Shown here one piece after another: positions 11,833 through 21,592 of a stretch of DNA of 64,000 bases. The notes below the pieces were generated by a model. The model had not been told where the DNA came from, ran no database searches, and saw only the letters and a list, made by a program, of their open reading frames with translations. The stretch is from NCBI GenBank assembly GCA_028583605.1, contig CM053327.1:30535126-30599125 (forward strand), in the 5' to 3' direction. A program made the position numbers and the translations under genes. How positions within the stretch are numbered: position 1 is the first letter of the stretch; each line of letters starts with the position of its first letter. Origin of the DNA: Dastarcus helophoroides. Lineage: Eukaryota; Arthropoda; Insecta; Coleoptera; Bothrideridae.

Positions 11833-12400
11833 GATGCTTCACCTTTTGAAAGTTCTTATTTTTCCTAATCAAAGACTGAAAATGGAGAACTGAAATTCAA
11901 ATGTAAAATAATTTCGATGAAGATTCTTGTATATTATTTTAATTTCCCATAATTATATGAAACCTGAATTTTTAAGAATCAGTAATTTTTGAAAAATTCA
12001 AAATTTTGAAAAATGTATTTATTTTTAATGTCGAACTTTTCAAAAACTCCGAAGTGTTCAGAAAATGTTAAATTTGAAAAATAAACGGAAAAATGTTAGA
12101 CTCAAAATTTCGAACAACGTCGAAATGTTTATGAAAAGTTATTAAAAAGTTAACTTTTATAAAAATCCTCAAAAAGGCGGAAGGTTTGAAAGAAAAATTT
12201 GTTTTGAAAAAAGTCGAAATATTAAAAAATAATCAAATATTTTAAAAAATCAAAATTTTTTAAATGTAAAATACCAGGATAAGTAAAAAAAATGTTTGAT
12301 GCTCCACCTTTCGAAAATTTTTATTTTTTCCAATCGAAGACTGAAAATGGAGAACTGAATTTCAAATGTAAAATAATTTCAATGAAGATTCTTCTACCGG
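11833..12400. repeat. AT-rich direct duplication, 465-bp spacing
   Basis: A unit of about 110 bp starting GATGCTTCACCTTTTGAAA at 11833 recurs at 12298 (GATGCTCCACCTTTCGAAA). Both copies contain AAGACTGAAAATGGAGAAC and TTTCAAATGTAAAATAATTTC. Intervening sequence is AT quasi-repeat. Confidence 0.7.
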
Positions 12401-12835
12401 TTTTTTTTTTTTTGGTTGGGAGGTTACCTTTACATGGCGTACTACTTATGATAAAGGCAAACTGATTTTGTCGATAAAGCTAATCGGGGCTAAACTATCT
12501 TTTAAAAATATTTTTAACTTCCTTCCACTTCCGGTTATACTGGAAGTAGACCTCAACTGGACCCTTCGAGCCCAAAAAATCTCAAAAAAATTTGAAAATT
12601 TTAAAGTGCTGCGATGTTTTATCATTGTGCTGGAAACGTCGTTTTAGTTAAAAGGCAATTTAGGAATGAAGTTTTCACTTTTAATTCATTTCTATTTGTG
12701 TTGAAAATTTGAAAATATTATATTTTTCACTAAAAGTTTTTTTTTGGGTTGGCTATTATTAAGGAAAAAAAATTAGAATTTGATTTTCAGGTTAATTAGA
12801 GTATTGCGATAACATCACCTTACCATTATCTTCAG
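12401..12835. other. AT-rich spacer with poly-T
   Basis: Begins with a 12-T run near 12402. No coding feature. The extreme right end (TTATCTTCAG) is a plausible splice acceptor for the candidate exon that follows. Confidence 0.4.
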
Positions 12836-12911
12836 CTTCGGCACTGGCAAAGTGCTGAAGTTATGGCAATCGCAGGTGCAGGTCACCTGGGGCTGGTACC
12901 AGAAGGACCAG
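12836..12911 (+). other. candidate orphan internal exon (76 nt)
   Basis: A sharp GC-rich patch in AT-rich surroundings. It is bounded by a pyrimidine-rich acceptor TTATCTTCAG (ending 12835) and a near-consensus donor CAG|GTGAGA (12909-12917). One frame is open across it and reads FGTGKVLKLWQSQVQVTWGW then YQKDQ. Read-through beyond the donor remains open to about 12983 (ending HRDDRLRF). I do not recognise the protein. It could be a real exon, an exon captured by a transposon, or part of a repeat. Splice-like strings can arise by chance. Confidence 0.3.
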
Positions 12912-12983
12912 GTGAGATATACGCTGCACGAGCCGACCCACATCTGCCATCCAGTTGCACACCGCGATGATCGACTTCGCTTT

Positions 12984-13171
12984 TGATACTTATTTACCGG
13001 AACCGTCAACTTTATCCACATCTGTATGTCTAAGATAACGAAAGGTGTTTTGTGCGTCTTCACCTCAATTTCCGAAATTATTAAATTATATCATTGGACC
13101 TCATCGGTATTTCATCGCATTAAGAGGACAAATTGTCTTCAGTTTTATAATCAATTGTTGTCATTTCTTTC
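12984..13171. other. spacer left of the LTR remnant
   Basis: No gene seen. It ends in GTAT at 13172-13175, the left target duplication of the next feature. Confidence 0.4.
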
Positions 13172-13175
13172 GTAT

Positions 13176-13924
13176 TGTAACGCAATGTAAATAGGTGGAA
13201 TAGAATTTAGAATAGAATTGTATAATTTAGTAAACAAAAAAGTTTCTAGAAGGATCTGATAAGGGGAAAGCGGCCGCGATAATGAAACAAGTCAAAGTTT
13301 TAAGAGAAAAAAAGGACGAATTTATAGGAAAAGGGCAAACATTTCTAAAAATATTGAATATTAAGATAAAATGCAAAATTTCGTAAAAAAATGTAAGAAA
13401 TCAGTCAAAACTTTTAAAAAATCAGATGAAAAAATGGAAATTTTCAGAAAAGGTTCAAATTTTTTTCTTTTTTTTTGGTGGAACGGAGTTGTCCTTGGTT
13501 ATTTTTCAAAATTTATATTGAAATTTTGTCCCCTGAAACCAAAACATACTGTAACGCAATGTAAATAGATAAAATAGGATTTAGAATAGAATTGTAGAAT
13601 TTAGTAAATAAAAAAAAGTTTCTAGAAGGGTCTGATAAGAGGAAAGCGGCTGCGATAACGAAACAAATGGCAGATAAGCGTTCCAGAAATTTCGGCAGAC
13701 GATAAGCCTTATCTGCCGAAAAGTTCTAGAAGCCGGGGGCCAAAACTATAAAAGGAGGTCAGCTTTCCCTCGAGTCAGTCAGTTAGAGTCAGTGTAATTA
13801 GTGAGTTAATAGAAGTTAATAATAAGTGAGTTAATTGTTCAATTGTGGTGATCCAAGTTAAGTTTGGTAATAAAGTGGTGTAATTCACACGTGGTAATCA
13901 ATTCGAATCGATAAGCCCGTAACA
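13176..13924 (+). mobile_element. Ty3/gypsy family A remnant: partial 5' LTR, foreign filler, complete 3' LTR
   Basis: The first 115 bp of an LTR (TGTAACGCAATGTAAATAG, 13176-13290) are followed by 257 bp of unrelated AT sequence. A full 375-bp LTR then follows (13550-13924, starting TGTAACGC and ending CGTAACA). The outer edges are flanked by GTAT at 13172-13175 and 13925-13928, a 4-bp direct repeat as expected for a gypsy integration. So this was one insertion whose interior and most of the 5' LTR were lost. The filler (13291-13547) closely matches 36357-36607 of this window. The LTR matches the 375-bp LTR at 62622-62996. Confidence 0.75.
13550..13924 (+). promoter_or_regulatory. gypsy family A LTR with heat-shock-type sites, TATA box and poly(A) signal
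   Basis: U3 holds TTCTAGAA at 13620-13627, a three-unit array TTCCAGAAATTTC at 13681-13693, and another TTCTAGAA at 13724-13731. nTTCnnGAAn alternation is the known binding site of heat-shock factor. A GGCAGATAAG / CTTATCTGCC inverted pair (13669-13718) brackets the array and contains GATA-factor-type AGATAAG. TATAAAAGG lies at 13747-13755 and AATAAA at 13869-13874. Whether HSF or GATA factors bind is inference. Confidence 0.55.
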
Positions 13925-13931
13925 GTATGCT

Positions 13932-14110
13932 TAGTGTAAAACAGCCAAATGGAATAAATTCAATATCTCGGTTATTGTATTGTACATATTTGTGAAAAAT
14001 CCTGAGATAGGTCAATTTAAGATTATAAGATGACATCCTGCATCGCAAAAATTTCATTCCTAGATATAACCCCCTTCGAATTACCGTTTCAACCCCTAAA
14101 TTTTTTAATT
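13932..14110. repeat. dispersed repeat, second copy of the 3735-3925 unit
   Basis: Shares CAGCCAAATGGAATAAATTC, TTATAAGATGACATCC and TTTCATTCCTAGAT with 3735-3925, same order and strand. Family unknown; non-coding. Confidence 0.6.
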
Positions 14111-14849
14111 GGAACTAGAAGCTTGGTACATCTTTTTAGGTTGTTAGGTACTATTTTTGGAAATCCAGTCTTGGTTTCTAGAAACTTTGTTTTTGATTCC
14201 AAATGTTGAACTTTTTTCTCAAAATTTCGGCCTCAAAGTCCAAATTTCGATCCTTTTCTCAAAATTGGATTTTAAATTATTTTTCGAAAATTGGTCAGTT
14301 TTTCCAAATTCTGTGTTTAAATTTTAAATATTTTCTTTTACTAATTATACCGAATTGTTCTTAATTGCGAATTTTCATTCTTCGACTTTCCGCTGTCGAC
14401 TTCAAAATTAGAAACTCTTCTTTGTTGAATGTTAACTCAAATTCGAAGTTTCGAGTCAATTCTTGAATTTGTGGTATTTTTGAGTTTTTATTTTAGCTTG
14501 TTTCCCAAATTTTTGTGTTTAAATTTAAAATGTAGAGATGTGGACGTTTTTAAATAAATTTCGTATTATTTCTTAAATTTTAAACATTTTTACGAGTTTT
14601 TCAGTTTCAAGTTAAAACTAAAATCAAAATTTGGAAAAAAGTGAACATTTATTTATAAAAAACAAAAAATCAGAAAGTTTCTAATTGGAAGTGGAAATTT
14701 TGGGATTGAAAGTAAAAATTTCCTATTCAAATAAAATTTTGAGAAAAAAATGAATAAAAAACTGAAAATTAAAAAATTTTGAAATTTTTAAATTAGTTAA
14801 GATGCCCTAATTGAAGTCAAAATTTCGAAAACAAATCAAAACTCCTAGC
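14111..14849. other. AT-rich quasi-repeat, nothing else seen
   Basis: Phrase repeats of the TTTCGAAATTT type. No gene. Confidence 0.5.
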
Positions 14850-15300
14850 AATAGCTTGGCGATCAAAACGCGTTAGAGTAACCTTTGTTGTCTTTTTTAA
14901 TCTTTCTTGGTTTCAAGGAACAAGATTTGTATTTCAATTTTTGCAGATAACCAAGGGTCAGTCCGTTCCACAAAAAAAATAAACAATATTAGAAAAATGC
15001 ACATTTTTTGGTATAAAATATAAATTTGATAAAAGTAGTATTGAAATTGAAAGCTGAAATGATAAACTGAAAATTGCAAACAAAAAAATTATGAAAATAT
15101 TGAGACAAAACCACAAATTTCAATAAAGGACCAGTCCGTTCCACCAAAAAAATAAACAATCTTAGAAAAATGCACAATGTGTGGTAAAAAAATATAAATG
15201 TAATAAAAGCAGCACTGAAATTGTAAGCTGAAATGATAAACTGAAAATTTATGAAAACATTGAGGCAAATCCACAAATTTCTAGTAAGGAACAAAATTTT
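14850..15300 (+). repeat. degenerate ribozyme-like cassette followed by a 173-bp tandem duplication
   Basis: 14855-14976 is a decayed sense copy of the short cassette family (AAACGCGTTAGAG, TTGGTTTCAAGGAACAAG, AACCAAGGGTCAGTCCG). Its last part plus adjacent AT sequence is repeated once in tandem: GTCCGTTCCA at 14961 and 15134. The minus-strand ORF 14989-15294 (rich in F and I) is only the reading of this duplication. Confidence 0.6.
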
Positions 15301-15598
15301 GCATTTGAAATAAAATATTAAGGAGAAAAGGGTCTAAAAATTTTGAGAAAAAAATGAGAATTTTAAAATTCATAAAATCATTTTCTCGAAATTTTCGTTT
15401 ACTGTCGAAACGATGTTCAATTTAAAAAAAAAACTGAAAATTCTTGGGAAACTTCCATATCTGTTCAAAAACTGTTTAGGAGAAAATTTTAAATTTAAAA
15501 AAAAAACATATTAAAATTTCAAAATGTCGAGAAACAATTTAAATATTAAAAACAAACTCAAATGTTTGGTTTAAAGTAAAAATTTCAGTAAAATAATT
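15301..15598. other. AT-rich spacer
   Basis: Nothing recognised. Confidence 0.5.
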
Positions 15599-15722
15599 CA
15601 GAAAGATACTGACTGTATCTCTCTGAAGATGATAGCTAAGCTATCGAAACGCGTTAGAGCATCTTTTGTTGTGTTTTTTAATCTTTCTTGGTTTCAGGGG
15701 ACAAGACTTGTATTTCAATATT
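15599..15722 (+). repeat. ribozyme-like cassette, sense copy (best core)
   Basis: A monomer-sized unit: GAAAGATACTGACTGTATCT, the ribozyme-like core, TTGTTGTG, TTTAATCTTTCTTGGTTTCAG, GGGACAAG, then TGTATTTCAAT. It lies at the left edge of a segmental duplication shared with 30064-31015. It has no protein-coding content. Confidence 0.7.
15619..15659 (+). ncRNA. hammerhead-ribozyme-like motif
   Basis: Read as RNA: helix I strand CUCU (15619-15622), CUGAAGA (15623-15629; fits the CUGANGA box), one extra U, helix II GAUAGCU/AGCUAUC with a 1-nt loop (15631-15645), GAAA, a minimal helix III from the palindrome ACGCGU (15649-15654), then U|AGAG. AGAG pairs with CUCU. This arrangement matches a type I hammerhead with a very short helix III, as known from Penelope-like elements and retrozymes. 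The extra U between the CUGANGA box and helix II departs from the canonical core, so activity is uncertain. Confidence 0.45.
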
Positions 15723-16953
15723 ATATTATGCAAAAAAGCCAGAATTTTAAAGAAATTGGAATTTTCAAAAAAGGGAAACTTCGAAAAAAGTAATAATTTT
15801 CAAAATTAGTCAACATGTCGAAAAAAAGTTGAAATTTTGGAAGCCGAACGAGAAAATGTGAACATTTTGAAAATAGTTGGATATTTCAAAATGTCAATAA
15901 TTTGAAATTTTCAATAAAAATCGATTCTTCAAACAAAGATGATTCCAGAATTCTTCCTCTTCTTCCAAGCAGACGAAGGCGCAAGTATCTGATAGTTTCA
16001 AATAAAAATCTATCTAAAAGAACAGTATTTCGAGTATAAAGACAAATTTCAAGGAAGAAAGTCAAAAATGTACTTTAAGGCAGAAACTTAGAGGAGAAAT
16101 TAAAATTTTGGCCAAAAATATTCAGCCAATAGCCGATCGGGCTCGCACAATTAGGGTTCCGTACCAGTTACTACAGTGAAGAGTCAAGAGACCAAAGTAA
16201 ATCATTTTTACTTATGTATGAAATTGAAGTTTTATCCAAATGTTCTTGTATCATAATTGAAAAATAACAAAAAATTCTGATATACACACTTTTTTCTACA
16301 ATCAATTCAAATATCTATGGAACTGATAACTATGTTGGTAATACCTCAAATAAAAAGGATTCATTCGCAATTCGCAACAAGTCAATGACTGACGCAGCTT
16401 ATGAAGTCGCCTCAGATCGCGCCAAAATGTTCTATTCCAACCGCAATTACTGGATTGCGCGAACTAGTGCTAACTTCGAAAATGTTCATCTAAATGAAAT
16501 AATGTAGCAGACAAATTTAATCTGTATTCTATTCATCAGCTAATTCAAGATTTTTATTCGAAAAAAGTATTACTATATGGATCATAAAGGATCTATTTTT
16601 CCATAAAATATCTTTTTACTATCACGAGATCGAAAACACCTGTAATTTTGCGATAATCTATGGCCCAATGTCTACTAACCCTACAAAAATCTAAACTTTA
16701 GAGACCTAAGAGAACAGAGACGGTCATTTTTGACACATTTTGAGCTGTATTTCTAATTTTGGTGAAATGGACTGGTCCTTGTTTATCTTCGAAAATTGAA
16801 AAAGAAATCTTGTCCCCTGAAACCGAGAAATATTAAAAAAAACAGAAGTTGTTTTAACGCGTTTCGATAGCCAAGCTATCATCTTTAGAGAGATAATAAT
16901 CTTTCTAGGTTTCAGGGGACAAGATTTGTATTTCAATTTCTGTATCTTTAAAA
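15723..16953 (+). repeat. TIR-type repeat (left part), interrupted by a cassette and a mariner
   Basis: 15723-16130 is AT filler that forms part of the duplication shared with 30183-30600. At about 16147 begins CACAATTAGGGTTCCGTACC, the terminus of an unnamed repeat whose other end (GGTACAGAACCCTAA) is seen at 31721-31735 in a sister copy. The unit continues to 16953 and resumes at 18248 after the mariner. It is non-coding. The sister copies are 30607-31015 (partial) and 31018-31738 (complete), which supply the uninterrupted sequence. Confidence 0.65.
16761..16939 (-). repeat. ribozyme-like cassette, fold-back copy
   Basis: Antisense arm from GGTGAAATGGACTGGTCC through the ribozyme-like segment (stem GATAGCCAAGCTATC near 16866), joined to a short sense arm TTTCTAGGTTTCAGGGGACA ending TTTCAATTT. 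Flanks read CTGTATTTCTAA (left) and CTGTATCTTTAA (right). The uninterrupted sister at 31573 reads CTGTATCTTTAA, so a target duplication of about 12 bp is likely. The core is mutated (CTAAAGA instead of CTGAAGA). Confidence 0.65.
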
Positions 16954-16955
16954 TA

Positions 16956-18245
16956 TTGGGTTGGCAACTAAGTAATTGCGGATTTTTTTTTAGAAAATCA
17001 AAGACAATTTTTTCATGGAACTAAATAACTTTATTCTGTAATGTATTACCCATTTTGATCAATGACCTTTTGCCATCTTTCAGGCAGCATCATAATCCCA
17101 TGTTCATAAAACTTCTGGTGTTTATTAGCAGAAAACTGAATCAGGTACGATTTGACATCATCATCATCATTATTGAAATTTTTACCATTCAACGAGTTTT
17201 GTAAAGATCGAAACAAAAAATAATCAGATGGTGCAAGGTCAGGACTATATGGTGGATGTGGCAAAACATCCCAACCAAGCTCCAATAATTTTTGCCGAGT
17301 GACCAAAGATGTGTGTGGCCTTGCATTGCCATGATGGAATACAACACTTTTTCGATTTGTCAATTCGGGCCGCTTTTCTTCAAGTGCATTGTTTAATTTC
17401 GTTAGTTGTTCAATGTAGACATCAGAATTGATCGTTCGGTTGGGTGGTAAGAGTTCAAAGTAGACAATTCCTTTAATCCCACCAAACTGATAACAAAACC
17501 TTCTTTTGATGAATATCAGCTTTTCATGTTGTTTTAGTTGGTTCACCTGGCCTGCTCCACAATCTTTTCCGCTTGATATTGTTGTAAACAACCAAAATTT
17601 TCATCGCCAGTTATCAGTCGTTTTAAAAATGGATCATTTTCATTACGTTTCTTTAGCAAATCGCAGCTGTTAATGCATTGCGTTAACTGCGTTTCTTTCA
17701 GTTCGTGAGGAACCCATGTATCGAGTTTTTGAACACAGCCAAGTTGTTTTAAGTGATTTTCAATGCATGTATGTGATACATGAAGCTTCTCTGCAATCTC
17801 ACGTGTTGTACTGTGACGATCCGAATCGATTATTGCTTTGATTAGGGCGTCATCAACTTCAACTGGACCACCAGAGCGTTTTTCATCTTTGAGTGAAAAA
17901 TCACCAGAACGAAATTTGCCAAACCAATTTTGACACTGTCGTTCTTTTAAGGCTTCGTCACCATAAACAGCACATATTTTTTTATGAGCTTGCGATGCGT
18001 TTTTCCCTTTGCGGAAATAAAAAAGCAAAATATGACGAAAATGTTCCTTTTTATTTTCCATTTTTCAACGAAGGCCAAGCGAAAACTACGCAACCGAACA
18101 AAAAACTTTTTTTACTGATTGACAGCTGAATTGTCAACTATCAAATAACAAAATGTGTTTTACATTTGTACTACGTCTGCAAACCTAAAAATTCAACTGA
18201 AGCCATCTATGAGTGAAATCCGCAATTACTTAGTAGCTAACCCAA
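16956..18245 (-). mobile_element. mariner transposon, complete ends, 1290 bp
   Basis: Terminal inverted repeats of 30 bp match at 28 positions: left TTGGGTTGGCAACTAAGTAA (16956 on), right ending TTAGTAGCTAACCCAA at 18245. TA dinucleotides at 16954-16955 and 18246-18247 are the target duplication. The size and termini fit the Tc1/mariner superfamily; the sequence style suggests the mellifera-type group, which is tentative. It is inserted inside the TIR repeat that spans 16147-18540. Retained TIRs with a dead transposase mean the copy could move only if a transposase were supplied in trans. Confidence 0.93.
17046..18061 (-). pseudogene. mariner transposase, two frameshifts and a stop, catalytic Asp lost
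   Basis: Starts at ATG 18059-18061 (MENKKEHFRHILLFYF). It has the N-terminal paired-like helix-turn-helix pair (residues about 1-115, including ERQCQNWFGKFRSGDFSLKD and TTREIAEKLHVS), the linker motif WVPHEL, and a DD34D catalytic domain. The first Asp is present in TGDE. The second, normally HDNARPH, is Gly here (HGNARPH). The third is present in LAPSDY, with correct 34-residue spacing. The frame shifts just after TGDEN, meets a TGA in the segment that follows, and shifts again before GIVYFELLP. The C-terminus reaches WQKVIDQNG and a stop at 17046. No function is expected. Confidence 0.93.
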
Positions 18246-18247
18246 TA

Positions 18248-18540
18248 TTTGGACTCAAAATTATAAAAAAAATGTTTTAGGATCCTCAGAGGTAGCTCTT
18301 TCAAATGATATCTCAGGCAATATATGAACTAAAACTTGATTTTTCGGAGACCAAATCAACCCCCCCATTATGTTATAATTTTTTTTCTGATTGTTAGCTG
18401 AGGGTATTTGCATGGGTCATCAAGAATTAAAGCTGTGCACAACTTCAAACTTCTACTTAGACTTTTTGAGTAAAACCTCTTTATGACAGACGGACGGACA
18501 CGAGAGTGAGAATATAAGGGTTTTGTTATTTTCCTTTTTA
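18248..18540 (+). repeat. TIR-type repeat (right part)
   Basis: This is the continuation of the interrupted repeat after the mariner. It has GTAGCTCTTTCAAATGATA and ACTTGATTTTTCGGAGACC, which match 31630-31690, then GACAGACGGACGGACACGAG, a phrase common near ends of this type of insect repeat. The terminal GGTACAGAACCC is not clear here. Confidence 0.6.
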
Positions 18541-19230
18541 AAAAGGCGAAAATTGAGGTTGCAAACTCGGAATTTGGCGAAAAAAATCGAAATTATAAAA
18601 AAACATATCAACATTTTAAAAATAAAGCACAAAATAACTGTAAATTTCTAGCATGAAGTCGAAATTTTGGAAACAGAGGTAAAAATTGCAAGCTAAACCT
18701 TGGTATTTTGAAAAATAGGAATAATTTAAAATAGTAGAATTTTTTATAAAAAATGTTCAAGTTTAAATTTGAAATTTAGGAAATGTGGGATTTAAAAAAA
18801 ATCAAAATCTTATTCAAATGTTGAAAGGGTAAATGTAAAAAAATATATAAAACCCAAAAACTCACAATTTTATGAAAACAGTCGAAATTTTGACATAAAA
18901 TCAGCCATCAACTAACAATTTCGATAGAAAGTTAATATTTCGAAATGACTGCCGAAATTGATAAAACATCATTGAATTGAAACTTGACATTTTAATAAAT
19001 GATATATAAATTACGAAAGAAAATTAGAATTCTAAAAGATCAAGATTTTGACATTGGAGTCGAAAATTAAGAAATTAATAATTAATACATATTAAATAAA
19101 AATAAAAAACTCAGAAGTATTATGAAGGACCGAATTCTGAAATCTCCAAAATAACGGAGAAAATCGAAAATAAAAAATGTTCACTTAATAACACTATCCG
19201 TTCATTCAAACTCTTTTTTTTAGGTGAAAA
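18541..19230. other. AT-rich quasi-repeat
   Basis: No gene or defined element seen. Confidence 0.5.
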
Positions 19231-19480
19231 CTGCTTTAGGCGCATTAAGTGATGGTATTGCATAGCCATCACGCCAATTTGCGTTGCCATCACGCCAATT
19301 CGCTATCAAGTCACTATCAAGATAATTCGCGTTACCAACATGCTCTAAAATTAACTGTGTATTTTGTAGGTAAAGTAAGTCGTTTAAATACAAATTGTAT
19401 CCCCTGACAAGATTTGTATTTCGATTTTTGAAGATAACCAAGGACCAGTTCGTTCTACCAAAAGTAAGACGTGTAATAGT
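19231..19480 (+). repeat. dispersed repeat interrupted by a short fold-back cassette (19384-19460)
   Basis: The host repeat (AATTTGCGTTGCCATCAC, ACATGCTCTAAAATTAAC, GTAAGACGTG) is also seen uninterrupted at about 44770-44850. The inserted 77 bp consists of a short antisense arm AAATACAAATTGTATCCCCT, then sense CAAGATTTGTATTTCGATTT, then the family terminus GGACCAGTTCGTTCTACC. It is flanked by AAAGTAAGTCGT (19372-19383) and AAAGTAAGACGT (19461-19472), a 12-bp target duplication with one mismatch. Confidence 0.65.
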
Positions 19481-21182
19481 ATTAAAAATTTTTGCTTGAG
19501 TGCACATAGATGTGAAAATCAATAGTAATATCAATTATTTAAATAAATATGAAATAAATAAACAAATTTACAAATAATGAAGTTTTAATTTCTGGTGCTA
19601 CAATTAATTTGATAATTAAAAAAATAAGTCACTGTTATTTCCTAATTCTAAGCTTTCACTTCTGTCGGCAGTTCTGCCTAATTTTTTTACACTTGCCGCG
19701 ACCTTTACGCGAGAGATTTTCATTGGTTCCCAAAGCTCCCATATTAAGATCCTGGAATTGGCTACAATAATTTTTCTAAAAACATATTTTCTAAGCTTGA
19801 GTTGATCCCTAAATAATTATGAATAATATGTTTTGATGCCGCAATTCAAGAGCTCTTCTGGATTGTCAAGGGTGCATATATTACAAAAATAAAAATATTT
19901 TCGTCATTTTTTCTTCCCTAGTCCAAAAGAGCAACTACAATATTTATTGACCCAACCTAACATTTTATGTATTTTTGAATCAAGTTAGTTGAACCGGTGG
20001 CTTTTCAGCAAGTTGTGCCAATGAATCAAGTTGTAAATTTCCCTCTGTCTCAAAATACGTTTTATCGAATTTGATTCCGGTAGGGCCGGAAGCAACTTTA
20101 TGCGACATCTCATCTACATGCAAATTAAGTAATGTTTGGTTACACTGCGATAAAATAAACTGCTTTCCCTTAAAACATTGACACCTATGAAGGGTCTAAA
20201 TGAACAAGAAACAGATTCTATTTTCCAGGAAAAGTGATGTTAAACGTTCACGTAAATTTTCGTTATTTCTTGGAATGTCAACACCTATGTACCCATATTT
20301 TGTTGCAGTATTTATTAGTAGTTCTGTTTACTGGTCTAGTGACAGAAGTTATTTCATTACCAGACAATATAGACACTTCCATAAAGAAAAATATATCGAT
20401 ATAATAATGTTCTGTCCTCATTATTAACAAACCTTTACAGGCACCTACTTTTACTTTTCCTTGTAAATATTTACCTTGCACAGTTGTAGTATATAGTAAA
20501 TACCATATAGGGCAACACGTTATTTTATTAGAAAACTCATACTATGTAATTTTCATAATTAAATAAATGTTTGAAATATTTAGATCAATTCGAGATACTT
20601 GTATACTTAAATGTTACAAGTTTTTATGACATTTCAATTCATTTCTATTATTTTCTATTGGCTTCAATTACGTTTGTAATTACTTTTGTAATGCAACTGA
20701 ATTGAGCAATATATGATGTGTTCATCCTACTTCTGTAGTATGCGAAAAATTACAAGGTATTAATTGAAATGGAAGATATATTGCAGACAGCAATGGTAAT
20801 GTTTCTTGTTCAGAGCGATGCTTTATCAATAAATAATTGAAATATTCAAATCTGCTATTATCAAGTGAACTGAAATATTTTTCTTTTACGTAAGAATATG
20901 TAAAGACCGAAACTTTTGCGAAAAGAATAAACAGATTTAATTTTCCGCATCTACTTTCGATTTCTATGGCCTCTATTTTGAATTTCTTTATTAATCCCTG
21001 CTTTATTTCTCATCAGACTGGATGACTAAAGAACCCAATAATGTAAAACAGATACAATTATTGTCATATTAGGTTCACTTAAGTGAATGGCTAAATATTT
21101 ATGGCGAAATAATACGTAACAATTTGTTACCCAATCCTATATCCTTTTATCATATGAAGGTGGTGGTTATTCGTTTTTTTTT
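19481..21182. other. mostly unique intergenic sequence
   Basis: Less repetitive and with balanced text. At 19635-19690 there is a minus-strand fragment containing ACTGCCGACAGAAGTGAAA, also seen at about 54127-54150 (plus), so it is a dispersed repeat. Short open frames (for example 20200-20427 plus, 75 codons) show no recognised domain. No gene supported. Confidence 0.4.
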
Positions 21183-21592
21183 AGTCTAATCCACTTGCAA
21201 AGGGCAACCCCATTATGCCTTCAAAGCACTGCGAGTAGGATGCGAAAACAAGGATAGATGGCGATGAACCGCCTTCTTAAACAAAGATAGGTTGTAATTT
21301 TTGGGGAAAATTCCATTCGGTAACGAGTTCCATAGCTTAGAAGTTCTATAGAAAAAAGAGTCTCCGTAGACAGTTTGTCGAGCTGGATCGTACAGGAATT
21401 TTCTGTCTCCGACTGTCTTGTCTGTCTCAAGAATCTCGCCCTTGGAGATCAATCCTATTAGTTCCTGCGAGCATCTTTCATGATAGTACTTGTAGAAAAG
21501 AGCCAAGTAACCAACCATCCGCCAGTGCTCTAGAGTTTCAAGAGAATCGGTCAAACTCTAGCCATCAATTAGGCGAATCGCTCTTCTCTGCA
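21183..21592 (-). pseudogene. CR1-like LINE tail, 5'-truncated
   Basis: Minus-strand copy of the C-terminal tail: TDSLETLEHWRMVGYLALFY, then FFYRTSKLWNSLPNGIFPKN and SHPTRSALKA, stop at 21213-21215, and the 3' terminus AGTGGATTAGAC at about 21183-21194 with a T run (A tail) beyond. The main frame 21213-21554 is open for 113 codons, though PPRAR is altered to SKGE and the surrounding residues are shifted, indicating small compensating indels. Upstream (21555-21592) an in-frame TAG precedes SLTDSLE. Confidence 0.85.

Noticed and set aside
13545..13930. direct target duplication around the complete LTR alone (solo LTR)
   Set aside because: CATAC and GTATG flanking it are inverted, not direct; the direct GTAT pair is found only when the partial LTR at 13176 is included.
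14989..15294. 101-codon minus frame looking like a membrane protein
   Set aside because: Produced by a 173-bp tandem duplication of AT sequence; hydrophobic F/I/Y content is what AT-rich DNA encodes by chance.
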